Of a stretch of DNA of 27,431 bases, positions 17,327 through 25,528 are shown one piece after another. The stretch is taken from NCBI GenBank assembly GCA_964504335.1, contig CAZDET010000063.1, forward strand, positions 1 through 27,431, written 5' to 3'. Source of the DNA: CAZDET01 sp964504335. GTDB lineage: Bacteria; Bacteroidota; Bacteroidia; Chitinophagales; Saprospiraceae. The notes beneath the pieces were generated by a model. It saw nothing but the letters and a program-made list of their open reading frames with translations, was not told the DNA's origin and did not search any database. The position numbers were made by a program, and so were the translations under genes. Positions within the stretch are counted from its first letter, which is position 1. Every line of letters begins with the position of its first letter.

Positions 17327-20155
17327 ATGAAGGCCACCTTGATTAAGCAACACCCATTCGCCAAATACCTCCTCGTAGGACTTCTTGGCTGCTTCTTCGG
17401 TTTCGGATTGTCCGCACAGGAGGGCAGTATTCGCGGAACGATTACCGATGCGGCTACTAACGAACGGTTAACCGGCGCCCATCTGGTGCTCACTGAATTG
17501 CCTTCCGGTACGGTCCGCACGGAAATTTCCAGTGTGCTGGGAGGCTTCTTTTTTTCAGAGGTGGGTAGCGGCAGATACCGCCTATCGATTAGTTACATTG
17601 GGTATCGCGATACGACCCTCCAGATTGTGATTGGCCAGGAGGAAGTGAATCTGGGGACGATTGGATTGCGGGAGGGGGTCGATCTGTCTACTGTTGAAGT
17701 GCAGGAACAGGTGCTACCGGCCCAACAAAAGGGCGATACACTAGAATTGGACGCCCGTGCGTACAAGACCCTGCCGGATGCTGATGCAGGAGAACTACTC
17801 GAAAAAATGCCCACCGTCACGATGGAAGAGGGGCGGGTACAGGCGCAGGGCGAGGACGTCCAGCGGGTGCTGGTCGACGGGCGGCCGTTTTTCGGCAACG
17901 ATCCGACGGCTGCACTCCGCAACTTACCGGCGGAGGTTGTCGATAAAATTCAAATTTTCGACGAGCAGAGCGAGCAGGCGCAATTCACTGGCTTTGATGA
18001 CGGGCAGGCCGTTAAGACGATCAACATCGTTACTCGCACCGATATGCGCAACGGGCAATTCGGAAAAGTGTACGGCGGCTACGGCACCGATGATCGCTAC
18101 CAGGCGGGAGGGAATCTCAATTTTTTTGATGGCGATCAACGGCTGTCGCTTATCGGCATGGCCAACAACATCAACCAGCAAAATTTTGCGACGGAAGATT
18201 TACTCGGTGTCGTAGGAACCCAGGGAAACCGCCGCGGAGGCCGTGGCGGTGGAAGAGGAGGAGGACGATTCGGTGGGCGCAATCAGGGCGCGAGTACGAG
18301 CGACTTTCTGGTGGCCCAGCAAAATGGTATTTCGACGACCAGCGCCGCGGGGATCAATTTCTCCGACAAATGGGGAGAGACGGACGTGTCGGCTAGTTAT
18401 TTCTTCAATCGATCCGAAAACATCAGTGAGCAACTGCTCGACCGGCAGTTTACCGACTCCGATGAAATAAATGAATTGTATCGCGAAACCAGCGACGGGC
18501 AAAGTGATAACACCAACCACCGATTCAATGCCCGAGTCAATTTCCAGCTGGATCGCCGCAATTCGTTGCTCTGGCGACCCACCGTGACTTGGCAGGGCAA
18601 CGACGGCTCCGAACAACTTTTTGCCCAAAGCCTGGTCGGGACCCGACTACTCAACCAGACCGAAAGTAACTATTCCGCTGACTTGCAGGCACTATCCCTC
18701 TCCAATAGCTTGTTGTGGCGGCACCGATTTGCCACGCTGAGGCGCACCTTTTCCGTCAATCTGACCACCGGCTACGCCCCGAAATCCGGCGACCGGCAGC
18801 AACTAGCCAACAGCATTTTTGGCGCGAATCGGCCGGATACCTCCCAATTGGATCAAATCGGCACACTCGACATCGGAAGCTGGAATGCCCGGCTCAATCT
18901 TCAGTATACCGAGCCTATCGGCCGTACCAGCATGCTGCTGCTCAACTACCAGGCGAGCTACCAACAGGAGGAAAGTACCGTGGAGACCTTCGATTTTGTG
19001 GAGGCGACGGGAGCCTACGACGATTTCAACGAAGACCTCAGCAATATCTTCTCCAATGATTACTACACCCAGCAACTCGGCGGCGGGGTGATCATGCGCA
19101 AGGGGCAAGCTGTCTTCATCGCCCGCGCGAATGTGCAGTGGGCCCAATTGCTCAACGAGCAAACCGTGCCTTTTGCGGCGGATATCGACTACACCTTTTG
19201 GAACGTACTGCCCACGGCCATCCTGCGGTATCGAATCAGCCGTACGGACAATTTCAACGTCGTTTACCGGACCAATACGCAGCTCCCCTCCATCGATCAA
19301 TTGCAAAACGTACTGGACAACAGCAACCCGATTTTGCTCGAAATTGGCAACCCCAATTTGGTGCAAGCCTTTCAGCACCGATTGTTCGCCCGCTATTCGA
19401 AGACCAATTCCGACAAAGGCTCCGTCTTGTTTGCCCTGCTGAGTGGAAGTTATACGGCCAACCACATTGCCAATAGTACTTACCTCGATGCCCGCGACTT
19501 CGATCTGGACACGGATGTAGAGCTGGCCGAAGGCGCACAGCTGACCCGCCCGGTCAACCTGGATGGCTACTGGAATGTGCGCGGTCTGTTGACCTACGGC
19601 TTCCCGGTAACGGCCCTGCAATCCAATTTGAATGTAGATATCAACGCCAACTACAACCGCGTGCCCGGCCTGATCAACGAACAGTTGAATTTTGCCCGCA
19701 CCACCACCACGGGCCTGGGCCTAACCCTCGGCAGTAATTTCAGCGACCGGTTGGATTTTACCCTTTCCTCGCGGAGTACCTACAACTTTGTCGAAAACAG
19801 CTTACAGACGGCCACGGGCAACAACTTTTTCAACCAAAGCACCCGCTTGAGATTCAACTGGCTATTCGAGAGTGGATTCATTTTTCGGACCGAAGCCGTG
19901 CATCAATTGTACGATGGGCTGAGCGATGATTTCGATCAAAACTTCCTCTTACTCAATGCGAGCATCGGGCTCAAGCTTTTTGCCGAGCAGCGGGGCGAAA
20001 TCAGTCTTTCCGTATTTGATTTACTGAAACAAAATAACAGCCTCTCCCGCACCGTCACCGAAACCTTCATCGAAGATCAGCAGACCAACGTGCTGCAGCA
20101 GTACTTCATGTTGAGTTTCAAGTACGATCTGCGGCGGTTTCGGCAGCAACGCTAG
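17327..20155 (+). CDS. TonB-dependent-receptor-like outer-membrane barrel protein with carboxypeptidase-regulatory N-domain
   Basis: 942 aa. A signal peptide (1 to about 30, ending LSAQ) is followed by a carboxypeptidase-regulatory-like beta-sandwich (about 33-110; GSIRGTITDAATNERLTGAH). Next is a plug-like domain (about 130-240) with GELLEKMPTV, VLVDGRPFFGNDP and FDDGQAVKTINIVT, typical of the Bacteroidota 'outer membrane protein beta-barrel' family related to SusC/TonB receptors. The barrel fills the rest. A Gly/Arg-rich insert (about 301-320, codons at 18228-18285) interrupts the early barrel. The C-terminus ends RRFRQQR rather than in an aromatic residue, which is slightly unusual. No SusD partner is adjacent, so a glycan PUL role is not indicated; the cargo is unknown. 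The TAG stop at 20153-20155 shares bases with the stop of the convergent peptidase gene. Confidence 0.87.
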   Translation: MKATLIKQHPFAKYLLVGLLGCFFGFGLSAQEGSIRGTITDAATNERLTGAHLVLTELPSGTVRTEISSVLGGFFFSEVGSGRYRLSISYIGYRDTTLQIVIGQEEVNLGTIGLREGVDLSTVEVQEQVLPAQQKGDTLELDARAYKTLPDADAGELLEKMPTVTMEEGRVQAQGEDVQRVLVDGRPFFGNDPTAALRNLPAEVVDKIQIFDEQSEQAQFTGFDDGQAVKTINIVTRTDMRNGQFGKVYGGYGTDDRYQAGGNLNFFDGDQRLSLIGMANNINQQNFATEDLLGVVGTQGNRRGGRGGGRGGGRFGGRNQGASTSDFLVAQQNGISTTSAAGINFSDKWGETDVSASYFFNRSENISEQLLDRQFTDSDEINELYRETSDGQSDNTNHRFNARVNFQLDRRNSLLWRPTVTWQGNDGSEQLFAQSLVGTRLLNQTESNYSADLQALSLSNSLLWRHRFATLRRTFSVNLTTGYAPKSGDRQQLANSIFGANRPDTSQLDQIGTLDIGSWNARLNLQYTEPIGRTSMLLLNYQASYQQEESTVETFDFVEATGAYDDFNEDLSNIFSNDYYTQQLGGGVIMRKGQAVFIARANVQWAQLLNEQTVPFAADIDYTFWNVLPTAILRYRISRTDNFNVVYRTNTQLPSIDQLQNVLDNSNPILLEIGNPNLVQAFQHRLFARYSKTNSDKGSVLFALLSGSYTANHIANSTYLDARDFDLDTDVELAEGAQLTRPVNLDGYWNVRGLLTYGFPVTALQSNLNVDINANYNRVPGLINEQLNFARTTTTGLGLTLGSNFSDRLDFTLSSRSTYNFVENSLQTATGNNFFNQSTRLRFNWLFESGFIFRTEAVHQLYDGLSDDFDQNFLLLNASIGLKLFAEQRGEISLSVFDLLKQNNSLSRTVTETFIEDQQTNVLQQYFMLSFKYDLRRFRQQR

Positions 20156-21492
20156 TTCTTCAGCTTGATGACCGGCTTGACCCAGCGAGCAAAGTCGGCG
20201 TCGATCTGGTCGATTGGCATGCCCAGTTGTTCTTCCAGGATGCGTTGGGTGTCCGTCTGAATATTGACTTGAATCGTTTCCGGCGTAAGCTGTTGAAGTG
20301 CCTGGTAGACGTCCCCGAGCTTGTTGTGCTCGTCTTGCAGGTACAGGAAGAAGTAGCGGGCGGTGGCGAAGGCCACGTCGCTATCAAAATCGAAGGCCCC
20401 GTTTCGGAGATCTGCCCACGAAATGCCAATGAGCTCTTCAATCGAGGGGCGCTGGTACCAATCCTCCTTCAGTACTGATCCACGCCAGTTTTTGATGCCG
20501 ATCAGCCGTTCTCCGGATATCCATACCGCTTCAAATAGTGCGGCGATCCCCTCATCAATCCAGGGGGGAATATCGCCGTAGGAATACCTTGACAGCAGGT
20601 GGAAAAGTTCGTGGTTGAGGGTGCCCAATGCCCGTTTGGAAGGAATATAAGAGACGGTGCTTTGGTCTTCGTGCGAGGTGTATCCGAGTGTCGTTTCCGG
20701 GTCTACCTCCAGTCCGTGCAGCCGATCCGCAATCTCAACCAGTAAGTCGCGATTGGGTACCAGGTAAACGGTAATCAAAAACTTCGGCTCGGCCATTCCG
20801 AATTCCCGCTGAAAAAACCGGAGGGTGCGTTCCAGCATGCTTCCGGCATTGTCTAATGCGCCAGTGGTTTTTTTTGAACCGACTAGCAGAAAGTGCTCGG
20901 TACGCTGCACCTCAAATTGAAGATTTAGATCCGCAGAGCTGTCCTGCAGGATAGCATACAGTATCGCGGCGGCGTCGGTATCGTCGCGTTGGAACAGCCG
21001 ACTCTGGTAGGCTTCCTGCGAAATTGTCCGGCTTATTAATATCGGAATTCGGGCGTACGAGTTTTTGAGTTCTTTTATCGGTTTCAACATTTTGCCTTGA
21101 AAATCCAGCGCCGGCCCATGCAGCTCCTTGAGTTCCTGGAGGGAGGCGATTTCGACAGGAGGCTCCTCCGTGGGGCATTTGCTGCCCTCCTCCAGGATCG
21201 TCTGTAGGATATCCTCTTTGATTCGGTACTGAGTGGCGATCCACTCGAAATAATTACTTGCCTTGGCTTCCTGGCCGGGAATGCGGCAGTAACTGGTGGC
21301 CAGGTAGTAGTCGACAAGCGCGTTTCGGCCCTGAGCAGAGTGCTTGCGATAGGTGCGGAGTTCCAGGGCGGCATCCACGTATTGCTGATCGAGCCATAGT
21401 TGTTGTAAGCTATCGAAGTCGGCCTGGCCCGTGGCGGGGGCCGAGTATCCGAGCAAGATTAGCATAGAGATAAAGCGGGATGCGAAGTTCAT
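20152..21492 (-). CDS. Secreted gluzincin-like zinc metallopeptidase (HELFH), active paralog
   Basis: 446 aa from the ATG at 21492, chosen over an upstream in-frame start at 21540 because MNFASRFISMLILLGYSAPA begins a normal signal peptide (cleavage near TGQ). An N-terminal helical, TPR-like region (about 25-105) with GRNALVDYYLAT leads to the catalytic part. The zinc motif HELFH is at residues 294-298 and the downstream WIDEG (Glu314) fits the third ligand of gluzincin or peptidase-MA-type enzymes. The C-terminal helices include RYFFLYLQDEHNKLGDVYQAL and LEEQLGMP. It should be a periplasmic or secreted endopeptidase or aminopeptidase. It lies downstream of its degenerate paralog (155 bases between, containing a long hairpin) at the end of the CHAT/STAND operon. 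Its stop overlaps that of the convergent barrel gene. Confidence 0.82.
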   Translation of the reverse strand: MNFASRFISMLILLGYSAPATGQADFDSLQQLWLDQQYVDAALELRTYRKHSAQGRNALVDYYLATSYCRIPGQEAKASNYFEWIATQYRIKEDILQTILEEGSKCPTEEPPVEIASLQELKELHGPALDFQGKMLKPIKELKNSYARIPILISRTISQEAYQSRLFQRDDTDAAAILYAILQDSSADLNLQFEVQRTEHFLLVGSKKTTGALDNAGSMLERTLRFFQREFGMAEPKFLITVYLVPNRDLLVEIADRLHGLEVDPETTLGYTSHEDQSTVSYIPSKRALGTLNHELFHLLSRYSYGDIPPWIDEGIAALFEAVWISGERLIGIKNWRGSVLKEDWYQRPSIEELIGISWADLRNGAFDFDSDVAFATARYFFLYLQDEHNKLGDVYQALQQLTPETIQVNIQTDTQRILEEQLGMPIDQIDADFARWVKPVIKLKN

Positions 21493-21516
21493 GCGTTGGC
21501 TGTTTATTTCCTTCTT

Positions 21517-21603
21517 TGACAATTTTTGTGGTCGACACAAAACCGATGGCCGAAAAGGATTGAAGGCAGAGGATTTGTGTCGATATAACCACGAAAATTG
21601 TCA
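21517..21603 (-). repeat. Long imperfect inverted repeat between the two peptidase paralogs
   Basis: The left arm (21517-21541) consists of TGACAATTTTTGTGG followed by TCGACACAAA. The right arm (21574-21603) carries the reverse complements of both blocks, with one mismatch in the first (a G-U pair on one strand) and five extra bases (TATAA) between them. That gives about 24 paired positions around a 32-base loop. On the minus-strand transcript the structure ends 24 bases before the ATG of the active paralog, so it lies in its 5' leader. No T-tract follows. It may be an mRNA structure that sets the ratio of the two proteins, a processing site, or the remnant of a small mobile element. Confidence 0.7.
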
Positions 21604-21647
21604 GAGAACTGTTTATTATAGGTGTATCAGATGGAGCTTGCAGTGAG

Positions 21648-23003
21648 TTATGGACTGATTTCATCTGCGAGCCACGTACTGAAGGCTGCTTCGAGGTCGG
21701 CTAGCGGCATGCCCAATTGTTCCTCCAGTAATCGGAGCGTATCGGTGTGGATATCGACCTGAATGGTTTCGGGCGATAATGCCCTCAGAGCCTGATAAAC
21801 GGCTCCCACCTTGCCGTGTTGGTCCTGGAGGTATTTGAAGAAATACTGAGCAGTGGCGAACCAAATATACTCATTGGGAGACGGAAAGCTATCAGACTGG
21901 AGGTTGGCCCAGGTCAGGCTGGTCAACTGTTCGAGCGATGGGCGATAATTCCAAAATTCCTTCAGTACGTTCTTGCGCCAGTTGTCGAGCCCGATTACGC
22001 GTCCATCCTCGATTCGGGAGACCTCATATAGTGAAGCGATCCCCTCGATCACCCAAGGGGGAATATCGCCAAAAAATTGGCGGCTCATCAGGTAAAACAA
22101 CTCGCGGTTGACGGAGCCCAAATTTCGTGAAAACAGACCCACTGAAACGAGCGACACGATACTTTGGTCTTTCTGAAAGCTGTAGCCGAGTAGGGGCGTT
22201 TCGCCGGCGTCTATCCCGTGCAATACATCCGCAATTTCGACGATCTGCTCCTCTCCCGATATCAGGTAGACGGTAATCAGATAGGAAGGCTCCGCCATTC
22301 CAAATTCGCGTTGGAAGAACGCCAGGGTTGATTCCAGCAAATCGCCGGCTTCTTCCAAAAGACGGTTGGTTTTTTCGGTGCCCACCAACAGAAAGTGATC
22401 CGTTTTTCGCACCTCAAAGCGTTGGTTGAGCGAGTCAAAATCGGATTCAAGGCTCTTTTCTAAATCGGTGCTGGCTAGCGCCGACGATTCGGCACGGAAG
22501 AGCCGGTCGTGGAACAATGCAGGATCGATAGGGCGTAAACGGGCATCCAGTTTGAGTGTAGAGGGTTGCGCTCCTTTTCCAAAGAATTTATTCGACTCGA
22601 AATCGAAATCGGTAATGCCGCTTCGAATCGTCGTCAGTGCCTGGGGCGCTTTAATGAGGGGAGGGGAGTCTTCGGCAGGGCATTTTTTCTGTTCCTGGAG
22701 AATCACGTCCATTACGGCATTGTCCAATCTGGTATTGTAACTAATGATTATCCATTCGAAGAAATTCGCACCTAACCGTTCCTGCCCGGGGAGGCGACAA
22801 AAACCGGTTGCGAGGTAGTAGTCGACCAAGGCATTTCTGCCAGCTGGATTCGTTTTTCGGTAGGTTCTCAAGCCGTCCACTGCCTCTAAATACTTTCCGT
22901 TCTTCCAGAGCCGCTCCATGTCTTCGAAAGACGGTTGAGCAATTGCAAAAACGGAACTGACCAGCGTGCAAAGAATCGATACGAGTAGGAGTAACGGGTT
23001 CAT
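21648..23003 (-). CDS. Secreted peptidase paralog with destroyed zinc motif (probable pseudoenzyme)
   Basis: 451 aa from the ATG at 23003; the upstream TTG at 23036 would only add a polar leader before the signal peptide MNPLLLLVSILCTLVSSVFA. It aligns end to end with the downstream gene. Shared blocks include GRNALVDYYLAT, FFQREFGMAEP, LITVYL, FGDIPPW/YGDIPPW, TPETIQV/SPETIQV and LEEQLGMP. At the zinc site HELFH has become RELFY (300-304; codons CGC and TAC, each one base from a His codon), and DEG has become IEG, with Glu320 kept. Loss of both His ligands should abolish zinc catalysis while the fold is retained. The frame is open over its whole length, so it is a maintained protein rather than a decayed gene. 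It follows the nSTAND gene by 29 bases. Confidence 0.82.
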   Translation of the reverse strand: MNPLLLLVSILCTLVSSVFAIAQPSFEDMERLWKNGKYLEAVDGLRTYRKTNPAGRNALVDYYLATGFCRLPGQERLGANFFEWIIISYNTRLDNAVMDVILQEQKKCPAEDSPPLIKAPQALTTIRSGITDFDFESNKFFGKGAQPSTLKLDARLRPIDPALFHDRLFRAESSALASTDLEKSLESDFDSLNQRFEVRKTDHFLLVGTEKTNRLLEEAGDLLESTLAFFQREFGMAEPSYLITVYLISGEEQIVEIADVLHGIDAGETPLLGYSFQKDQSIVSLVSVGLFSRNLGSVNRELFYLMSRQFFGDIPPWVIEGIASLYEVSRIEDGRVIGLDNWRKNVLKEFWNYRPSLEQLTSLTWANLQSDSFPSPNEYIWFATAQYFFKYLQDQHGKVGAVYQALRALSPETIQVDIHTDTLRLLEEQLGMPLADLEAAFSTWLADEISP

Positions 23004-23032
23004 CAATGGTTGATTTGGCTTGGAAGTTGATC

Positions 23033-25525
23033 TCAATTCAGGGGTTTCCCTACGGCAGGGCGAAATCCATAACTTTCTTTTTTGTCTTTCGGAAACATTT
23101 GGAGTCGACTGGTCACTAACATCCGGGTAGCTCCCGAGGTGAAAGAACCTCCTCTTAGCACGTCGAACCGTCCTTCATGGATGGTTTCCGGCTCTAATGG
23201 ATAATCGCGATAAGCATCGTAGCACCATTCCCACACGTTGCCGCTCATGTCGTACAGCCCCCACTGATTTGCGCCCAGCTTACCCACCGGCTGCGGTGAG
23301 GACGGGCTGCTTTTGTTGTTCCAGGCTACACGATCAAGATTGTTGGAACCGCTGTATTTGTGAGGGGTACCAGCGGGACCGTCTTTGGCGGCGTATTCCC
23401 ATTCCGTTTCAGAAGGTAAGCGGAAATTGGCTCCAACGCGGGAAGGATGGTGCTCGCGGAGCCAGGCGGTATAACGGGTAGCACTATCCTTGGAGACATT
23501 TACCATCGGGTAATCCCCCAACCATCCCCAGGAAGGGGGTTCGGGGAATTCGTTTCCCCTTGATTTCACAAAGAGGTAGTACTGCCAGACGGTAGTCTCC
23601 GTTTGGGCTATCCGAAAATTGGAGACTTCCTGCCGATGTGGGGGCTGTGCTGCCGGAGGGCAATCTTGCATCAGGCTGCTGTCGCACCCCATGATGAACG
23701 AGCCACCGGTAATCTCGATCATTTCTGGATAGTAGCGTTTGTCTAATGCCTGTAATGCGATACTATCCATTTGGTAGAAATGATCGCGAAGAGTTGCTGC
23801 ATCCATTGAGCCGTCGGTAGAAATCGAATAGTGGTAGGGCACGGTGAGAGTATCGAAGAGTCTGGAAGCTCTTTGCAAGTCTCCAGATTCATTAAACACG
23901 TAGGCAATTTCCAGCAGGGCGTGGCCCACTTGCTCATTTTCCGGATTCAGCTCGTAAGCTTCGCGCAGCAAGTCCAGTGCCGACTCGTAGTCGAGAGTAT
24001 AAACTCGCCGGGCGCTCGATTCGAGGGTCGATTTAATGATTTTTTCCCGGGCGGCTCGCAGTTGATATTGGGCAATGATGGTTGCCACGAGGAAGATACC
24101 AACGATAACCCCAAACACTGTCAACCCCCAGCCGATGCGCCGCTGCAAGCGGCGATTGGTTTGAATTTGTTCCTTTTCGCGCTGGATGCGTCGGGCTTCG
24201 GCCTGGCGTTTTTCATCTCGATCTGCCTGGCTGTCGTGTACGTAGCGCTCCGTGTCGGGGTCGAGTTCAATGCGCGGCAGATAGTACTCCCAGGCGTTTA
24301 GTTCGGTTTCTCCGAGAAACGAACCCCGCCCTGCCACATAATCCTGCTGACGTTGCACCAGTGATCGCTTGATCTGGCGGAGCTGCTTGTCGATATCCGG
24401 CAGGCGCTCCCAGATTTTTTGCGCAATGATATCGTGCGTGAGCTCGATTTTGACATCCGATTGCACGGTGTACCGGCGGAGGATGCGCCCGCCCTCGAAG
24501 GTCGCTAGAAACGCCTCCAATTCTTCCGGGGAGAGCTTCCGTTTATGTCGGACGGCCTCCAGGTCGGCCCGGTTGAGTACCTTCTTGGTCTGCTCGTCGC
24601 TCACGAGGGCACCCAAAATCAAAATAGGAACCCCCTTGCGTTCCTCCGGCAGTTGCGCTTCGAAGCGCTGTAATTGCTCGTCGAGGAATTCTCCGATGAC
24701 GTCTTCTACCTTTCCCAGTTCCCGGACCAGGCCAGGGTGAAAAACGACCGGGTCTGCCGGGGTCTGCGTACGGGCCAGCTGATACAGGCGATCGAAGTAC
24801 ACCTGCAGGTAGGTGAGTTCTACGCCGGTTTCTGCTACGGAAAGCTGCTGCAAAATGCCTTCGGCCACCGCTTCGGGTTGGTCTACCCGTAGTTTTCCGT
24901 CTTCCTGAAAGATGTGTAGGGTGCCGGCGATGACCTCCTCCAGTTGCCCGAGGCGCATCCGCTCCACGCGAAAGCGATGGTCGAACAGCGAAGGAACGAG
25001 CTGCTCGTAGTTCCACAAGTGGGCCAGGAATCCCTCGCGGATCACCAGGATGACCTGGCAGGGCAAATCGGTTTCCAGCAGTTGTTGGATGAAGGTGAAG
25101 AAGCGCTCCTTTTCGGCGTCTGTTGGGTGCAGAATGAATAGTTCCTCTAGCTGATCGAAGATGAGGTAGAGGGGCAGAAAGGTCAATTGGTATAGGCGCC
25201 GGATGGCCTCGAGCGGCTCCGGAAACTCGTGCGGGGCCTGTTCGCCGGCGATCTGCAATTCGGAGCGTAGTGCAAGATCGAGGGATTCGAGAATATCGTC
25301 ATTGCGCCGCACCATGAGGTCTTTCCAGCGGGTGGCGCTGAACTTGTTGGCCAGCCCCGCCTGAATCAAACTCGTCTTGCCCGTTCCGCTGGCTCCGTAT
25401 AACAGGATCAACCGGGAATGGAACGTCATCTCGTAGAGTGTCGCCGTTTCTTCGTCGCGTCCGAAGAAAAAGCGGGCATCTTCCTTTTTGTAGGCTTTGA
25501 GAAATTTGAAGGGGCTGCCGTCCAT
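23033..25525 (-). CDS. Membrane nSTAND ATPase fused to an FGE-sulfatase/C-type-lectin-like domain
   Basis: 830 aa. The N-terminal STAND NTPase begins at residue 1. A KEDARFFFGRDEE entry motif leads to Walker A GASGTGKT (44-51) and Walker B LIFDQLEELF (121-130), with a sensor region further on and the conserved helix HDIIAQKIWERL (364-375). A basic coiled-coil (about 430-465) precedes one membrane helix (about 463-486) and a short helical repeat region (about 500-560). The C-terminal formylglycine-generating-enzyme-like domain (about 602-826) has GGSFIMG, FRLPSETEWEYAA, GLYDMSGNVWEW and VLRGGSF. The cysteines expected in the catalytic loop after RGGS are absent (FTSGATRML), so it is better read as a ligand-binding lectin-like module than as a sulfatase activator. 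It starts 3 bases after the CHAT gene stop. Confidence 0.9.
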   Translation of the reverse strand: MDGSPFKFLKAYKKEDARFFFGRDEETATLYEMTFHSRLILLYGASGTGKTSLIQAGLANKFSATRWKDLMVRRNDDILESLDLALRSELQIAGEQAPHEFPEPLEAIRRLYQLTFLPLYLIFDQLEELFILHPTDAEKERFFTFIQQLLETDLPCQVILVIREGFLAHLWNYEQLVPSLFDHRFRVERMRLGQLEEVIAGTLHIFQEDGKLRVDQPEAVAEGILQQLSVAETGVELTYLQVYFDRLYQLARTQTPADPVVFHPGLVRELGKVEDVIGEFLDEQLQRFEAQLPEERKGVPILILGALVSDEQTKKVLNRADLEAVRHKRKLSPEELEAFLATFEGGRILRRYTVQSDVKIELTHDIIAQKIWERLPDIDKQLRQIKRSLVQRQQDYVAGRGSFLGETELNAWEYYLPRIELDPDTERYVHDSQADRDEKRQAEARRIQREKEQIQTNRRLQRRIGWGLTVFGVIVGIFLVATIIAQYQLRAAREKIIKSTLESSARRVYTLDYESALDLLREAYELNPENEQVGHALLEIAYVFNESGDLQRASRLFDTLTVPYHYSISTDGSMDAATLRDHFYQMDSIALQALDKRYYPEMIEITGGSFIMGCDSSLMQDCPPAAQPPHRQEVSNFRIAQTETTVWQYYLFVKSRGNEFPEPPSWGWLGDYPMVNVSKDSATRYTAWLREHHPSRVGANFRLPSETEWEYAAKDGPAGTPHKYSGSNNLDRVAWNNKSSPSSPQPVGKLGANQWGLYDMSGNVWEWCYDAYRDYPLEPETIHEGRFDVLRGGSFTSGATRMLVTSRLQMFPKDKKESYGFRPAVGKPLN

Positions 25526-25528
25526 ACC

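Noticed and set aside
21410..21664. Open frame spanning the spacer between the peptidase paralogs
   Set aside because: It runs through the hairpin and into both neighbouring genes in a different frame; the sequence has no protein-like signal beyond chance.
23033..23400. Possible diversity-generating retroelement variable region, since the FGE/lectin-like fold is a frequent DGR target
   Set aside because: No reverse transcriptase gene and no second, adenine-rich template copy of the C-terminal segment were found in the window. Without them the fold alone is not evidence.
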